Shown: one piece after another, positions 44,235-53,966 of the stretch | Layout: each line of letters opens with the position of its first letter | How positions within the stretch are numbered: position 1 is the stretch's first letter | Source: JAJXWB01 sp964634325 | GTDB lineage: Bacteria; Pseudomonadota; Alphaproteobacteria; Rhizobiales; Beijerinckiaceae | Direction of reading: 5' to 3' | NCBI GenBank assembly: GCA_964634325.1 | Contig: CAZWJF010000004.1 | Span: forward strand, 148,896-212,895 | DNA length: 64,000 bases | Translations under genes and position numbers: made by a program | The notes under the pieces: model-generated | Database searches by the model: none | Told to the model about the DNA's origin: nothing | Seen by the model: only the letters and a program-made list of their open reading frames with translations

Positions 44235-45305
44235 ATGACCGACTGGATCAACTTTCCCGCCGCCGTCCACGCGGCCCATACGCCGCTCCGCCTGACGAGC
44301 GGCCGCGCAATCGCGCGCTGGCTGTGGATCACGGCGGCGCTGGTGTTCTTGATGGTGGTCGTCGGCGGCGCGACGCGGCTGACCGAATCCGGGTTGTCGA
44401 TCACCGAATGGAAGCCGGTGACCGGCGTGATCCCGCCGCTCTCCCATGCCGAGTGGCTCGCGGCCTTCGAGAAGTACAAGCAAATCCCGCAATACAGGGA
44501 ATTGTTCCCCGACATGGACCTCGGGCGGTTCCAGACCATCTTCTTGTGGGAATGGAGCCATCGCCTGCTCGGGCGTCTGATCGGCGTCGTCTTTGCGCTG
44601 GGCCTCGCCTGGTTCTGGCTGCGCGGCGCGCTCACGGCGCGGCTCAAGTGGCAGCTTTCGGGCGTGCTGGCGCTTGGCGGGCTGCAGGGGGCGGTCGGTT
44701 GGTGGATGGTCGCCTCCGGCCTCGTCAACCGCGTTGAAGTGGCGCAGGAGCGGCTCGCCATCCATCTGCTGCTCGCCAGCGTGACCTTTGCGGCGCTGGT
44801 CTGGATCGCCACCGGTCTTCGCCCGCGCCGTCGCGGCGAAGGAGCGTCGACCGCGGCGAAAGTCTTCGCAATCCTGCTGACGCTCGCGACGCTGAAACAG
44901 ATCTTTCTCGGCGCGCTGGTCGCCGGCCTGCGGGCCGGGCTCACCTACAATACCTGGCCGCTGATGGACGGGCGCTTCGTTCCGCCGTGGGAGCATTTGT
45001 TCAAAGCGTCGCCGTGGTGGAGCAACTTCTTCGACAACATCACGACCGTGCAGTTCGACCACCGCATGGCGGCCTATGCGCTTTTCGCGCTGGCGCTGCT
45101 GAACGCGCTGTTCGCGCGACAGAGCGGCGTCGTGCGCCGGGGCTGGGCGCTTCTCGCGATCGTCCTGGCGCAGGTCGCGCTCGGGATCACGACGCTTCTA
45201 TTGGTCGTGCCGCTATGGGCCGGCCTGCTGCATCAGGCCTTCGCGATGGTCGTTCTGGCGATGGTCGTCGTCAACATGCGCGCCGCTTTTCCCGCGCGCG
45301 ATTGA
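44235..45305 (+). CDS. ctaA: Heme A synthase (CtaA/Cox15 type 2)
   Basis: 356 residues with eight membrane segments. It oxidises the C8 methyl of heme O to make heme A for cytochrome c oxidase. The four histidines are in EWSHRLLGR, RLAIHLLLA, TVQFDHRMAAY and LLHQAFAM. The N-terminal GGATRLTESGLSITEWKPVTG and GLTYNTWPLMDG are typical of the alphaproteobacterial/mitochondrial type. The ATG at 44235 is chosen because the open frame upstream crosses the panD start. Confidence 0.96.
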   Translation: MTDWINFPAAVHAAHTPLRLTSGRAIARWLWITAALVFLMVVVGGATRLTESGLSITEWKPVTGVIPPLSHAEWLAAFEKYKQIPQYRELFPDMDLGRFQTIFLWEWSHRLLGRLIGVVFALGLAWFWLRGALTARLKWQLSGVLALGGLQGAVGWWMVASGLVNRVEVAQERLAIHLLLASVTFAALVWIATGLRPRRRGEGASTAAKVFAILLTLATLKQIFLGALVAGLRAGLTYNTWPLMDGRFVPPWEHLFKASPWWSNFFDNITTVQFDHRMAAYALFALALLNALFARQSGVVRRGWALLAIVLAQVALGITTLLLVVPLWAGLLHQAFAMVVLAMVVVNMRAAFPARD

Positions 45306-45315
45306 CGCGTCGCTT

Positions 45316-45534
45316 CTACCGGGACGGATGATTGGCCCGATAGAACTCCCATTCCTCGATCCGCCGGCCATCGGGGAATACGCAATAGCCGACCTCGCCT
45401 GTAGGCGTACGCACGATTTCGACCTTGCCGCCCCGCTGAACGCAATAGACGGACGCCGGATTGGCGATGATGCGATGGACAGGCAGGTTCGGCGCTTGAG
45501 CGAGCGCGCCTGTCAGGGCGAGCGCCGCGATCAT
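45316..45534 (-). CDS. DUF333 exported protein
   Basis: 72 residues from the ATG at 45532-45534. A short signal-like segment (MIAALALTGALAQA) precedes one DUF333 domain: ANPASVYCVQRGGKVEIV, then GYCVFPDGRRIEEWEFYR. Two Cys are conserved. Such domains are often annotated as putative hemolysin without evidence. The start overlaps the stop of the DUF1272 gene (ATGA). Confidence 0.83.
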   Translation of the reverse strand: MIAALALTGALAQAPNLPVHRIIANPASVYCVQRGGKVEIVRTPTGEVGYCVFPDGRRIEEWEFYRANHPSR

Positions 45535-45779
45535 GCCGCCGCCCCGCACTTTTCCGGCCGATGCTTGCGCGTCGTCGAGGCCGGGTATTGCGCGAGCTTG
45601 ACGGCCGGGCGCACGGGGCGGGCGACGAGTTCGCCGCCGCAGTTCGGGCAGCGCATGCCGAGCTTGGCCTCAGCGCAATCGCGGCACCAGGTGCATTCGA
45701 ACGAGCAGATCAGCGCCTCACGCGAGTCGGGCGGCAGGTCGCGGTCGCAGCATTCGCAATTGGGTCGCAGTTCGAGCAT
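45531..45779 (-). CDS. DUF1272 zinc-ribbon-like protein
   Basis: 82 residues. Cysteines are paired through the first 60 residues (CECCDRDLPPDS, CSFECTWCRDCAEAKLG, CPNCGGEL), matching DUF1272, a small cytoplasmic Cys-rich family likely to bind zinc. Function is unknown. It overlaps the downstream DUF333 gene by 4 bases, so both are made together. Confidence 0.88.
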   Translation of the reverse strand: MLELRPNCECCDRDLPPDSREALICSFECTWCRDCAEAKLGMRCPNCGGELVARPVRPAVKLAQYPASTTRKHRPEKCGAAA

Positions 45780-45886
45780 GGCTGTCCTCGAAAACGTGAG
45801 TCGGATGAATCGCTTGCGGCAACATCTTGCGAAAATGATTCATTCTTTGGAGCTTCCTCTCCCACCCGGCAGGAGACGGAGGCGCC

Positions 45887-47176
45887 TTACCCCGCCGCTG
45901 CGAGCGCCCGGTCGAGATCGGCGATCAGGTCGGCTGCGTCCTCGATGCCGACCGAAATGCGCACGACGTCCGGCCCCGCGCCGGCGGCGACCTTTTGATC
46001 GTCGGCGAGCTGGCGATGGGTGGTCGAGGCGGGATGGATCACCAGCGAACGGGTATCGCCGACATTGGCGAGGTGCGAGAAGAGCTGGAGGTTCTTCACC
46101 AGCGCGACGCCGGCGTCGTAGCCGCCCTTGAGACCGAAGGTGAAGACCGCGCCCGCGCCCTTCGGGCAATATTTCTTCGCCAGATTGTAATAGCGGTCGC
46201 CCGGCAGGCCCGGATAGCTCACCCATTTGACGGACGGATGGTTCGAGAGGTGTTCGGCGACCTGCAGCGCGTTGTCCGAATGCTTTTGCATGCGAAGCGG
46301 CAGCGTCTCGACGCCGGTCAGGATCATGAAGGCGTTGAACGGCGAAAGCGCCGGTCCGAGATCGCGCAGGCCGAGCACGCGGGTCGCTATGGCGAAGGCG
46401 AAATTGCCGAAGGTCTCGCCAAGCACCATGCCGCCGTACTCGGGCCGCGGCGCCGACAACATGGGATAGCGGTCGTCGGCCAGCCAGTCGAACGTTCCGC
46501 CGTCGACAATGACGCCGCCCAGCGAATTGCCGTGGCCGCCGAGGAATTTCGTGGCCGAATGCACGACAATGTCGGCGCCGTGCTCAAATGGTTTGATCAG
46601 GTAGGGGGAGGCCAGCGTGTTGTCGACGATGAGCGGCACGCGCGCGCGCTTGGCGATTTTCGCGATCGCCCCGATGTCGCAGATCACGCCGCCGGGATTG
46701 GCGATGGATTCGATGAAGATCGCCTTGGTGCGCGGCGAAATCGCCGCCTCGAAGGCCGAGAGATCGTCGGGGTCGGCCCATTTGGGCGTCCAGCCGAAGT
46801 TTTTGTAGCTGTGATTGAACTGGTTGATCGAGCCGCCATAGAGCTTGGTGGAGGCGACGAATTCGTCGCCGGGCTGAAGCAGGGCGTGGAACGTCAGGAA
46901 TTCCGCCGCATGGCCCGAGGCGACGCCGAGCGCAGCCGTGCCGCCTTCGAGAGCGGCGATGCGCTCCTCGAGCACGGCGGTCGTCGGATTGGTGATGCGC
47001 GTATAGATGTTTCCGAACGCCTGCAGGCCAAACAGCGAAGCGGCGTGGTCGACGTCGTCGAAGACGAAGGATGTCGTCTGGTAGATCGGCGTCGCGCGCG
47101 CGCCCGTCGCCGGATCGGGCTTTGCGCCGGCGTGAACGGCGAGGGTCGAGAAACCGGGAGCGGGCGTTTCACTCAT
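45887..47176 (-). CDS. metY: O-acetylhomoserine (thiol)-lyase, Cys/Met metabolism PLP enzyme
   Basis: 429 residues from the ATG at 47174-47176. It most likely joins sulfide with O-acetylhomoserine to give homocysteine. The PLP-binding lysine sits in VVHSATKFLGGHGNSLGG, and the N-terminal FSTLAVHAGAKPDPATGARATPIYQTTSF (in parts) and YTRITNPT are standard. Length fits MetY rather than the shorter gamma-synthases. No SAM riboswitch is seen upstream, but a palindrome covers the promoter (47208-47225). Confidence 0.93.
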   Translation of the reverse strand: MSETPAPGFSTLAVHAGAKPDPATGARATPIYQTTSFVFDDVDHAASLFGLQAFGNIYTRITNPTTAVLEERIAALEGGTAALGVASGHAAEFLTFHALLQPGDEFVASTKLYGGSINQFNHSYKNFGWTPKWADPDDLSAFEAAISPRTKAIFIESIANPGGVICDIGAIAKIAKRARVPLIVDNTLASPYLIKPFEHGADIVVHSATKFLGGHGNSLGGVIVDGGTFDWLADDRYPMLSAPRPEYGGMVLGETFGNFAFAIATRVLGLRDLGPALSPFNAFMILTGVETLPLRMQKHSDNALQVAEHLSNHPSVKWVSYPGLPGDRYYNLAKKYCPKGAGAVFTFGLKGGYDAGVALVKNLQLFSHLANVGDTRSLVIHPASTTHRQLADDQKVAAGAGPDVVRISVGIEDAADLIADLDRALAAAG

Positions 47177-47207
47177 GGCGCATGTCCGTTTGCTATATCG
47201 GTACGAT

Positions 47208-47239
47208 CGTTCTTTATATAGAACGTTCTGGCAAGTCAA
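47208..47239 (-). promoter_or_regulatory. metY promoter with overlapping palindrome
   Basis: Reading the minus strand, TTGACT (47234-47239) and TATAAA (47213-47218) form a possible promoter with a short 15-base spacer. A perfect palindrome CGTTCT-N6-AGAACG at 47208-47225 covers the -10 region, so a bound repressor would block it. It lies 32 bases upstream of the metY ATG. Confidence 0.45.
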
Positions 47240-47362
47240 TCGTCGGCCGGTTTCGCTCCGAAGACAAGGGAAGAGGCGGTCTGCGCCTCGTTCTGGTTCG
47301 CCGTTGGGGGAGCGCGGGCGACGCGTTCAGCGGCCGGCGACGCGTTCGGCATGCTTCGCTGC

Positions 47363-47899
47363 TCAGGATGCGCGTCCGCTGCGCCAAGCGCGCAGCGTCT
47401 TCAGCGCGCCTTCGATGTGGGGTTGCGCGTCCGACGAGGACACCACCGATAGAATGCCGCCGTCCGGTGCGATGACGTAGGACACGCGCGCAGCGAAAAT
47501 TCCGGCGAAGGAGGCGTCGTAGGCCTTGATTACCTTCATGCCGGCGTCAGCGCCGACCGGGAACTTGTCGCGACACTCGAGCGACGAAAATTTGCGCTGC
47601 GTGTCGATGTCGTCGCCCGACACGCCGATCACGCTGGCGCCGAGAGCGGCGAACTGCTCGGTTGCTTCGGCGAACAGGTGCGCCTCCTCGGTGCAGACGC
47701 TCGTGAAGCTCTTGGGGTAAAAGTAGAGAACGACCGGACCTTTCTTCAGCGCGTCGGCGAGATTGAAATCGAATTGCGCGCCGCCGAGCGCCGCTTGCAG
47801 CGAAAATGCAGGCGCCTTCGCGCCGACGCGCAATTGCGCGTGCGCTGCCCCGGCCATTGCGGCGAACGCCACGAACGCAATCATCCGCGATGTTTTCAT
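47363..47899 (-). CDS. Exported peroxiredoxin (BCP/PrxQ-like)
   Basis: 178 residues with a signal peptide (MKTSRMIAFVAFAAMAGAAHA). The thioredoxin-fold core is VGAKAPAFSLQAALGG, then VVLYFYPKSFTSVCTEEAHLF with the peroxidatic Cys in the SxCT context (Ser replaces the usual Pro-x-x-x-Thr layout). A second Cys lies in SSLECRDKFPV. It reduces peroxides, here probably in the periplasm, unlike the usual cytoplasmic BCP. Confidence 0.87.
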   Translation of the reverse strand: MKTSRMIAFVAFAAMAGAAHAQLRVGAKAPAFSLQAALGGAQFDFNLADALKKGPVVLYFYPKSFTSVCTEEAHLFAEATEQFAALGASVIGVSGDDIDTQRKFSSLECRDKFPVGADAGMKVIKAYDASFAGIFAARVSYVIAPDGGILSVVSSSDAQPHIEGALKTLRAWRSGRAS

Positions 47900-47963
47900 A
47901 GTTCAACCCTGCATTGGCGCCCCAGGATCGAAGATAGGGCGCGCGCGGGGGGCGCACAGAGGC

Positions 47964-49919
47964 TCACGCCAACCTGCGCGACGTCGAGGGCGCGAGCGCG
48001 CGCCGCGCGTAGATGAAAGCCGCCGCCTCGTCTCGCGAGAGCGGCCGACTGAACAGGTATCCCTGGGCCATGTTGCAGCCGAACGACTTGAGAAGCGCGA
48101 GTTGCTCGCGCGTCTCGACGCCCTCGATCACACAATCGAACTGAAGGTTGCGCGCCATGGCGATCATCGTCTTGACGATGTCGCGGGCGACTGCGCTGCC
48201 CTCCATTTCGCGCACGAAGCTGCGATCGATCTTGATGCGGTCGAGCGGCAGGCGGTGCACGTAGTTGAGGCTCGAATATCCCGTGCCGAAATCGTCGAGC
48301 GACATGCTCGCGCCGGTCGATTTCAGCGCGACGATCGCCGCTCTGGCGCGGTCGAAATCGGTGACCAGCGCGGTCTCCGTGATTTCGAAATCCACCCGCT
48401 TCGCTGCGATCGGTCCGCTCTCCACGATCGCCACGATCTGGGCGACCGCGGCCGGCGACATCAGATCGCGCGCCGACAGATTGAACGACAGCTGGATATC
48501 GCTTGGCCATGCGCTCGCGGCAGTCAGCGCCTTGCGGAGCAGGGCGCGCGTCAGCGGATAGATGATATCGGAGCGCTCCGCGATCGGGACGAAGCGGTCC
48601 GGCGCGATCTGCCCGAGATCGGGGCTGTTCCAGCGGGCGAGCGCTTCGAATGAAACGATCTCGCCGGTCTCTGCGTCATGCAGCGGCTGGAACACGAGGT
48701 CCATTTCAGCGTCGAGGTCCGCGCGCCTCAGACTTTGCTCGACATGCGCGGCGCCCTTCATGCGGCGTTCGTGCTCGGCGTTGAACAGAAGCGGCCGGCC
48801 GCGATTGTGTTGCTTGGCGAAGTAGAGCGCGAAATCGGCGCGCTCGTACAAGTGCGCCGGCGCCTCGCCGGAATCCGGGCAAGCGGCCAGTCCGATGGTG
48901 GTGGAAATCGTCGCGATCGCGTCGTCGAACGCGAACGGCTCGCGCGTCGTCTCGCAGATGCGCTCGGCAAGGGCGATCGCATCGGTTTCGGATCGCGCGC
49001 CCTCGAGGATCAACCCGAACTCGTCGCCGCCGAGCCGCGCGACGAACGCCTTGCCCCGAACGGCGGCGCTGAACCGCGCGCCGCATTCGACGAGGACGCG
49101 ATCGCCGACGACATGGCCGAACACGTCGTTGACCGGCTTGAATCCGTCGAGATCGAGCAGCCCGACATAAATGCGCTCGTCATCGCGGCGCGCCGCGACA
49201 GCCGCGTCGAGCGCCTCGAAGAAACGGCGGCGGTTCGGCAGACCGGTCAGGCTGTCGATGTGGGCGAGGCGATCGTTTTGCTCGTTGAGGCGTTGCGTTT
49301 CGACCTGCGCCTCAATCATGTCGGCGAAGTCGCGCGCGGTTCGCATGGTCATGTAGACCAGCCCGAACGTCACAGCGCAGAGCGCTGCGGCGAAGGCCAT
49401 CATCGGCTCCGACCCAGAGCGCATCAGAAATACGGACACGGTCGGCACGCAGACCGCAGCCAGCAGGAGCGCGGTCTGGGGAAATTGCATCAGGCAATAG
49501 ATGCAGATGATGGTGGTGACGCCGAACGCGCCGACAAGCTGGCCGCGCATCGCCGCGTCGCCGTAATCGTAGAGCGCGATGACCCAGACGACGAACAGGA
49601 CGGCGAACAGGAATGTCATCCCGGTCATGGCGATCAAACGTCGCCGGAGCGTGGAATCGTCGGGCGCCTGTCGACGCCGATGCAGCCAGATCGCAATACG
49701 AACCGCGCAGCCTGCGACCAGCAGGGCAGGCGCGAGCGCGGACAAGCTCCAGGGCGCCTTGCCCGCGAACGTATAGGCGCAAGCGATCGCATCCACGGCG
49801 AGGATCAAGTAAAGCAGCGGCACCTGACGTGAAAAAGCAGCGTGCTGGGCGCGCATCAACGCGAGTTGGACATCCTGCGGCCGCGATCCGGCGCCGAACC
49901 AGTCGAGAATTCGCGGCAT
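47964..49919 (-). CDS. GGDEF-EAL protein (c-di-GMP turnover) with membrane sensor region
   Basis: About 651 residues from the ATG at 49917-49919. Several N-terminal membrane segments, then a GGDEF domain with an intact RLGGDEFGL active site, then an EAL domain. The EAL catalytic set is in place: FEALARW, NLSARDL, the Glu in FEITETAL, LDDFGTGYSSL, KIDRSF and EGVET. Both diguanylate cyclase and phosphodiesterase activity are possible. The signal sensed is unknown. Nearby exopolysaccharide genes make c-di-GMP control plausible. Confidence 0.94.
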   Translation of the reverse strand: MPRILDWFGAGSRPQDVQLALMRAQHAAFSRQVPLLYLILAVDAIACAYTFAGKAPWSLSALAPALLVAGCAVRIAIWLHRRRQAPDDSTLRRRLIAMTGMTFLFAVLFVVWVIALYDYGDAAMRGQLVGAFGVTTIICIYCLMQFPQTALLLAAVCVPTVSVFLMRSGSEPMMAFAAALCAVTFGLVYMTMRTARDFADMIEAQVETQRLNEQNDRLAHIDSLTGLPNRRRFFEALDAAVAARRDDERIYVGLLDLDGFKPVNDVFGHVVGDRVLVECGARFSAAVRGKAFVARLGGDEFGLILEGARSETDAIALAERICETTREPFAFDDAIATISTTIGLAACPDSGEAPAHLYERADFALYFAKQHNRGRPLLFNAEHERRMKGAAHVEQSLRRADLDAEMDLVFQPLHDAETGEIVSFEALARWNSPDLGQIAPDRFVPIAERSDIIYPLTRALLRKALTAASAWPSDIQLSFNLSARDLMSPAAVAQIVAIVESGPIAAKRVDFEITETALVTDFDRARAAIVALKSTGASMSLDDFGTGYSSLNYVHRLPLDRIKIDRSFVREMEGSAVARDIVKTMIAMARNLQFDCVIEGVETREQLALLKSFGCNMAQGYLFSRPLSRDEAAAFIYARRALAPSTSRRLA

Positions 49920-50167
49920 CTGGCGACCCAAATGAATCAATTAAGAAGCGCTTTGATCCTGAACCGCCGCGTTTTAACTTTCCCTTACGTGAATCGTCGG
50001 CGCAGTTGGCCACATTCACAACGTGCAATCCAGGCGCGAAATCGGACAAGATACGGAAAGATCGACGTTGTCGCGCGCGGCGCAATTTGCGAGACAGGAG
50101 AATTGATTACCTGTCGTTAACCGGCTGCGGTGAACCTGCGCCCCGATCACGAGGAAAGGACAGATCC

Positions 50168-50737
50168 ATGCGCCATGCAACGACGGCTCTGGCTGGCGTA
50201 GCTCTGGTTTCGCTTGCGCTCGGCGGCTGCGTGAGCACGCGGCCGGCGGAGCCGCATGTCATGGTCATGCCCGGCAAGGGCAAGCCTTATTCCGCTTTTC
50301 AGCGCGACGACGATTATTGCCAGGCCAATGCGCAAGCGGCGGTCGGCTATCGTTCGCCGGGCGCCGCCTCCAACGATCAGACCGTCGGCGGCGCCGTCGT
50401 CGGCACGGCGGTTGGCGCGCTGGCCGGCGCAGCCATCGGCGCCGCCGCAGGAAATGCGGGCGCGGGCGCGGCGATCGGCGCCGGCACGGGGCTTGTCGGC
50501 GGCACGGCGATCGGCGCCGCCAATGGAGGCCGGGCCGCCGGCTCCATCCAGGCGCGCTACGATATGGTCTATGCGCAATGCATGACGGCGCGGGGCAACC
50601 GCATTTCCGAACCCGACGTCGAGCCTGTCGTCGTGGTCGACGAACCTCCTCCGGTCTATGTCTATCCGCGTCCCTATTACTGGGGCGCCGGCGTCTATTA
50701 CGGCCCGCAGCCTTACTATCGCCGCGGCTGGTGGTGA
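50168..50737 (+). CDS. Glycine-zipper lipoprotein
   Basis: 189 residues from the ATG at 50168. A lipoprotein signal (MRHATTALAGVALVSLALGGC) with lipobox LGGC. The middle holds a repeated GxxxG-type segment (GGAVVGTAVGALAGAAIGAA), the YMGG/glycine-zipper type that spans or associates with membrane. The C-terminus is rich in Pro, Tyr and Trp (VYVYPRPYYWGAG). Probably an outer-membrane-linked lipoprotein. Function unknown. The frame is open further upstream, but no ribosome-binding site supports that. Confidence 0.8.
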   Translation: MRHATTALAGVALVSLALGGCVSTRPAEPHVMVMPGKGKPYSAFQRDDDYCQANAQAAVGYRSPGAASNDQTVGGAVVGTAVGALAGAAIGAAAGNAGAGAAIGAGTGLVGGTAIGAANGGRAAGSIQARYDMVYAQCMTARGNRISEPDVEPVVVVDEPPPVYVYPRPYYWGAGVYYGPQPYYRRGWW

Positions 50738-50806
50738 TCGGCGTTTGCGCGCGGCAGCCGCGAGCGGTAGAACCGTCGCGTTTCAGCACCGGACGGGCGG
50801 CGCGCC

Positions 50807-51166
50807 ATGGGTATTCTTGACGGATTGTTCGGCCAGATGATGGGCCAGTTCGAGGCGCAGGTTCTGCCGGGCCTGCTGCAGCAGGCGCTGGCGCACACGA
50901 ACCTCGGTTCTCTGCAAGGCCTGATCGACAAGTTGCGCGCGTCCGGCCTCGGGCCGCAGGTCGATTCCTGGCTCGGGCGCGGCGCCAATCAGCCGATCAC
51001 CGCCGATCAGCTCGAGAAGGCGCTCGGCGACAGCGTCGTCGAGAAAATATCGACGACGCTCAACATGCCGCCGGACCAGATCTTCGGTTTCCTGGCGAAA
51101 TGGCTGCCGACGATCATCGACACGCTATCGCCCAACGGCACGCTGCAGGCGCCGCCCGCGAAGTAA
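50807..51166 (+). CDS. YidB-family (DUF937) protein
   Basis: 119 residues. The start MGILDGLFGQMM and the pattern LIDKLRASGLGPQVDSWLGRGANQPITADQL is the DUF937/YidB motif, followed by a helical C-terminus. YidB proteins are small cytoplasmic proteins of unknown role. A Bcs1-like ATPase gene begins 24 bases after the stop, on the same strand. Confidence 0.88.
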   Translation: MGILDGLFGQMMGQFEAQVLPGLLQQALAHTNLGSLQGLIDKLRASGLGPQVDSWLGRGANQPITADQLEKALGDSVVEKISTTLNMPPDQIFGFLAKWLPTIIDTLSPNGTLQAPPAK

Positions 51167-51190
51167 GAGTCGACGCGGGGCGCTCGCGAT

Positions 51191-52321
<1,131 letters not shown>

Positions 52322-52324
52322 CGA

Positions 52325-53017
52325 TCAGCCCTTGCAGAGTTTCAGATTGGTGCGCGCGGCCTTGATGAGCGGGCGATATTCGTCCCAGTCGGACGGCGGG
52401 TAATCCGACTGGAGATCGTCGTCGGACTTCGCCGCATTCTCTTCGAGCGGCGCGAGCGTCTTGAGGCAGGCGGCCTTCTTGCCGAGGTGAAATTGCGCGA
52501 TGGCCAGATCGTTGCGGATGGAGGTCGTCTCCATCGGCCCGAGCGTGCGCGCGCAGGCCGACAATTGCGTCGCGAGCAGCTTTTCGGCCTTTGCGTAGTT
52601 CTTGGCGTCATAGGCCGCCTTGAACGCCTTCTTGGCGCTCGCGCGTTCAGGATCGGCGCAGCCCGGCTTGGGTTTGAGGTAGAGGCCCTCGAAATAGGCG
52701 CGCGCGCCGCAATAGTTGCGGCAGATGTCCGGCGTCGTCGGGACGACATCGTAGCCGCCGTCTTTCGCCTTGAAATCGATTTTGCAGATGTCGCCTTCGT
52801 CGTCGGCGATTCCGGTCGCGCCCTTGATCGAACCTTCGATCGAGCAGGTGTGGCCGTTGCCGCCGACGCTGGTGATCTCGAACTTGCCGTCCTTGACGGT
52901 CATGGCGCCGTAGCCGTGTTCGGCGATGTAGGCGCCGGGCGCGACGTGCGGTTGCGCGGCGTTCGCCTGCGCGAGCGCGGCGAAGGAGAATGCGAGAGCG
53001 AGGAGACGGCTTTTCAT
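52325..53017 (-). CDS. Exported Cys-rich protein, paralogue 1
   Basis: About 230 residues from the ATG at 53015-53017. Another ATG at 53030-53032 is possible. Signal peptide MKSRLLALAFSFAALAQANA. The mature part shares its pattern with the next gene: GNGHTCSIEG, an ICxxYCGA step (ICRNYCGARAYFEGLYLKP), then GCADPER, a helical block with AKNYAKAEKLLATQLSACA, and a CLKTLAPL motif. No family recognised. Start and stop are close to its neighbour, so the two form a pair. Confidence 0.75.
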   Translation of the reverse strand: MKSRLLALAFSFAALAQANAAQPHVAPGAYIAEHGYGAMTVKDGKFEITSVGGNGHTCSIEGSIKGATGIADDEGDICKIDFKAKDGGYDVVPTTPDICRNYCGARAYFEGLYLKPKPGCADPERASAKKAFKAAYDAKNYAKAEKLLATQLSACARTLGPMETTSIRNDLAIAQFHLGKKAACLKTLAPLEENAAKSDDDLQSDYPPSDWDEYRPLIKAARTNLKLCKG

Positions 53018-53033
53018 GCGGGCGTTTCCCATG

Positions 53034-53714
53034 TCAGACGCGGCACTGCTTCAGCGTCTCGCGCAAGTCCTTGAGCGAAGGTTCGTACCGATAGAGGTCG
53101 AAGGGAAGATATTTCTGCTGAAGCGCGTCTTCGGTGGCGTCGGCGTCGGCGATCAGCGGTTGAAGCGTCTTCAGGCAATCGGCCTTGCGGTTCTGGCGCA
53201 TCTGCGCGGCGGCGAGGTCCGTGCGCGCGCTGACGCCGTCGAGCCATGGCAGCGTGGCGGCGCAGGCCTCGAGCTGCTTCGACAAGAGCGTCTCGATCCT
53301 GGCGTCGTCCTTTGCCTTGGTCGCGGCGTCGACCGCCTTTTGCGTGCGCTCGCGCTCCTTGTCGGAACAGCCGGCGGCGGGCTTGAGATAGACGCCCTCG
53401 ATGCTCGCCTCCGCGCCGCAGAAGCGCGCGCATACGCCCGGCGTCTGCGCCTTCACCTCGACGCCGTCGGCACGCATCGTGAATTTCACGATGCAGGTCT
53501 TGCCGGCGTCGGCGGCGCGGCCGATGTTCTTCTTGAGAACGCCGTCCATCATGCAGGTATTGCCGTTCTGGCCCGCGCCGGAAATCTCGAAGGCGCCGGG
53601 CGTGACCTGCAAGGTGAACGCCCCGCCTTTGACGGCGTAATCGCCCGGCGCGATCTGCGCATGAGCGGCGGAGGTTGCGAGAAGCAGCGAGAGCGTGAGG
53701 GCCGGGCGGATCAC
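53034..53714 (-). CDS. Exported Cys-rich protein, paralogue 2
   Basis: 226 residues from a GTG at 53712-53714, with AGGAG six bases upstream. Signal peptide MIRPALTLSLLLATSAAHA. It parallels the downstream gene segment by segment: GQNGNTCMMDG, CARFCGAEASIEGVYLKP, GCSDKERERTQ, DDARIETLLSKQLEACAATL, and CLKTLQPL. The second copy diverges in surface positions but keeps the Cys. A tandem duplication is the natural reading. Function is unknown. Confidence 0.75.
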   Translation of the reverse strand: MIRPALTLSLLLATSAAHAQIAPGDYAVKGGAFTLQVTPGAFEISGAGQNGNTCMMDGVLKKNIGRAADAGKTCIVKFTMRADGVEVKAQTPGVCARFCGAEASIEGVYLKPAAGCSDKERERTQKAVDAATKAKDDARIETLLSKQLEACAATLPWLDGVSARTDLAAAQMRQNRKADCLKTLQPLIADADATEDALQQKYLPFDLYRYEPSLKDLRETLKQCRV

Positions 53715-53799
53715 GATTGGCTCCTGAAGAGGCGAGGTTTCAGGAGGGATTTACGGCTGCGGCGCGGGCGGCGCTGTGTCAGGAAGCACGGGGCGCGCT

Positions 53800-53947
53800 C
53801 CCTCTCCCCGTTTTACGGGGAGAGGGCAGGGGTGAGGGGCCGATCGACCGGGACGCGTGTAGCGGCCCGAGCCCCTCATCCTCAGTTGAAACCGGCGTTG
53901 TCGGTTTCAACGACTTCTGCCGCCTTCTCCCCGCAAGCGGGGAGAAG
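53800..53947. repeat. Cluster of intergenic hairpin repeats
   Basis: Three hairpins lie in a row: CCCTCTCCCCG / CGGGGAGAGGG (53800-53826, 5-base loop), GTTGAAACCG / CGGTTTCAAC (53885-53911), and CTTCTCCCCGC / GCGGGGAGAAG (53924-53947, 2-base loop). GGGTGAGGGGC (near 53830) also pairs with GCCCCTCATC (near 53870), nesting the set. Such structures are common between genes in alphaproteobacteria. No coding region is visible here. Confidence 0.75.
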
Positions 53948-53966
53948 CGAGGCGGGTTGAGCGCCG

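Noticed and set aside
47177..47362. SAM riboswitch upstream of metY
   Set aside because: The leader is only a few tens of bases and shows no SAM-II-like pseudoknot. Only a palindrome and promoter are seen.
53800..53960. CRISPR array
   Set aside because: The repeated units are inverted hairpins of different sequence, not direct repeats with unique spacers.
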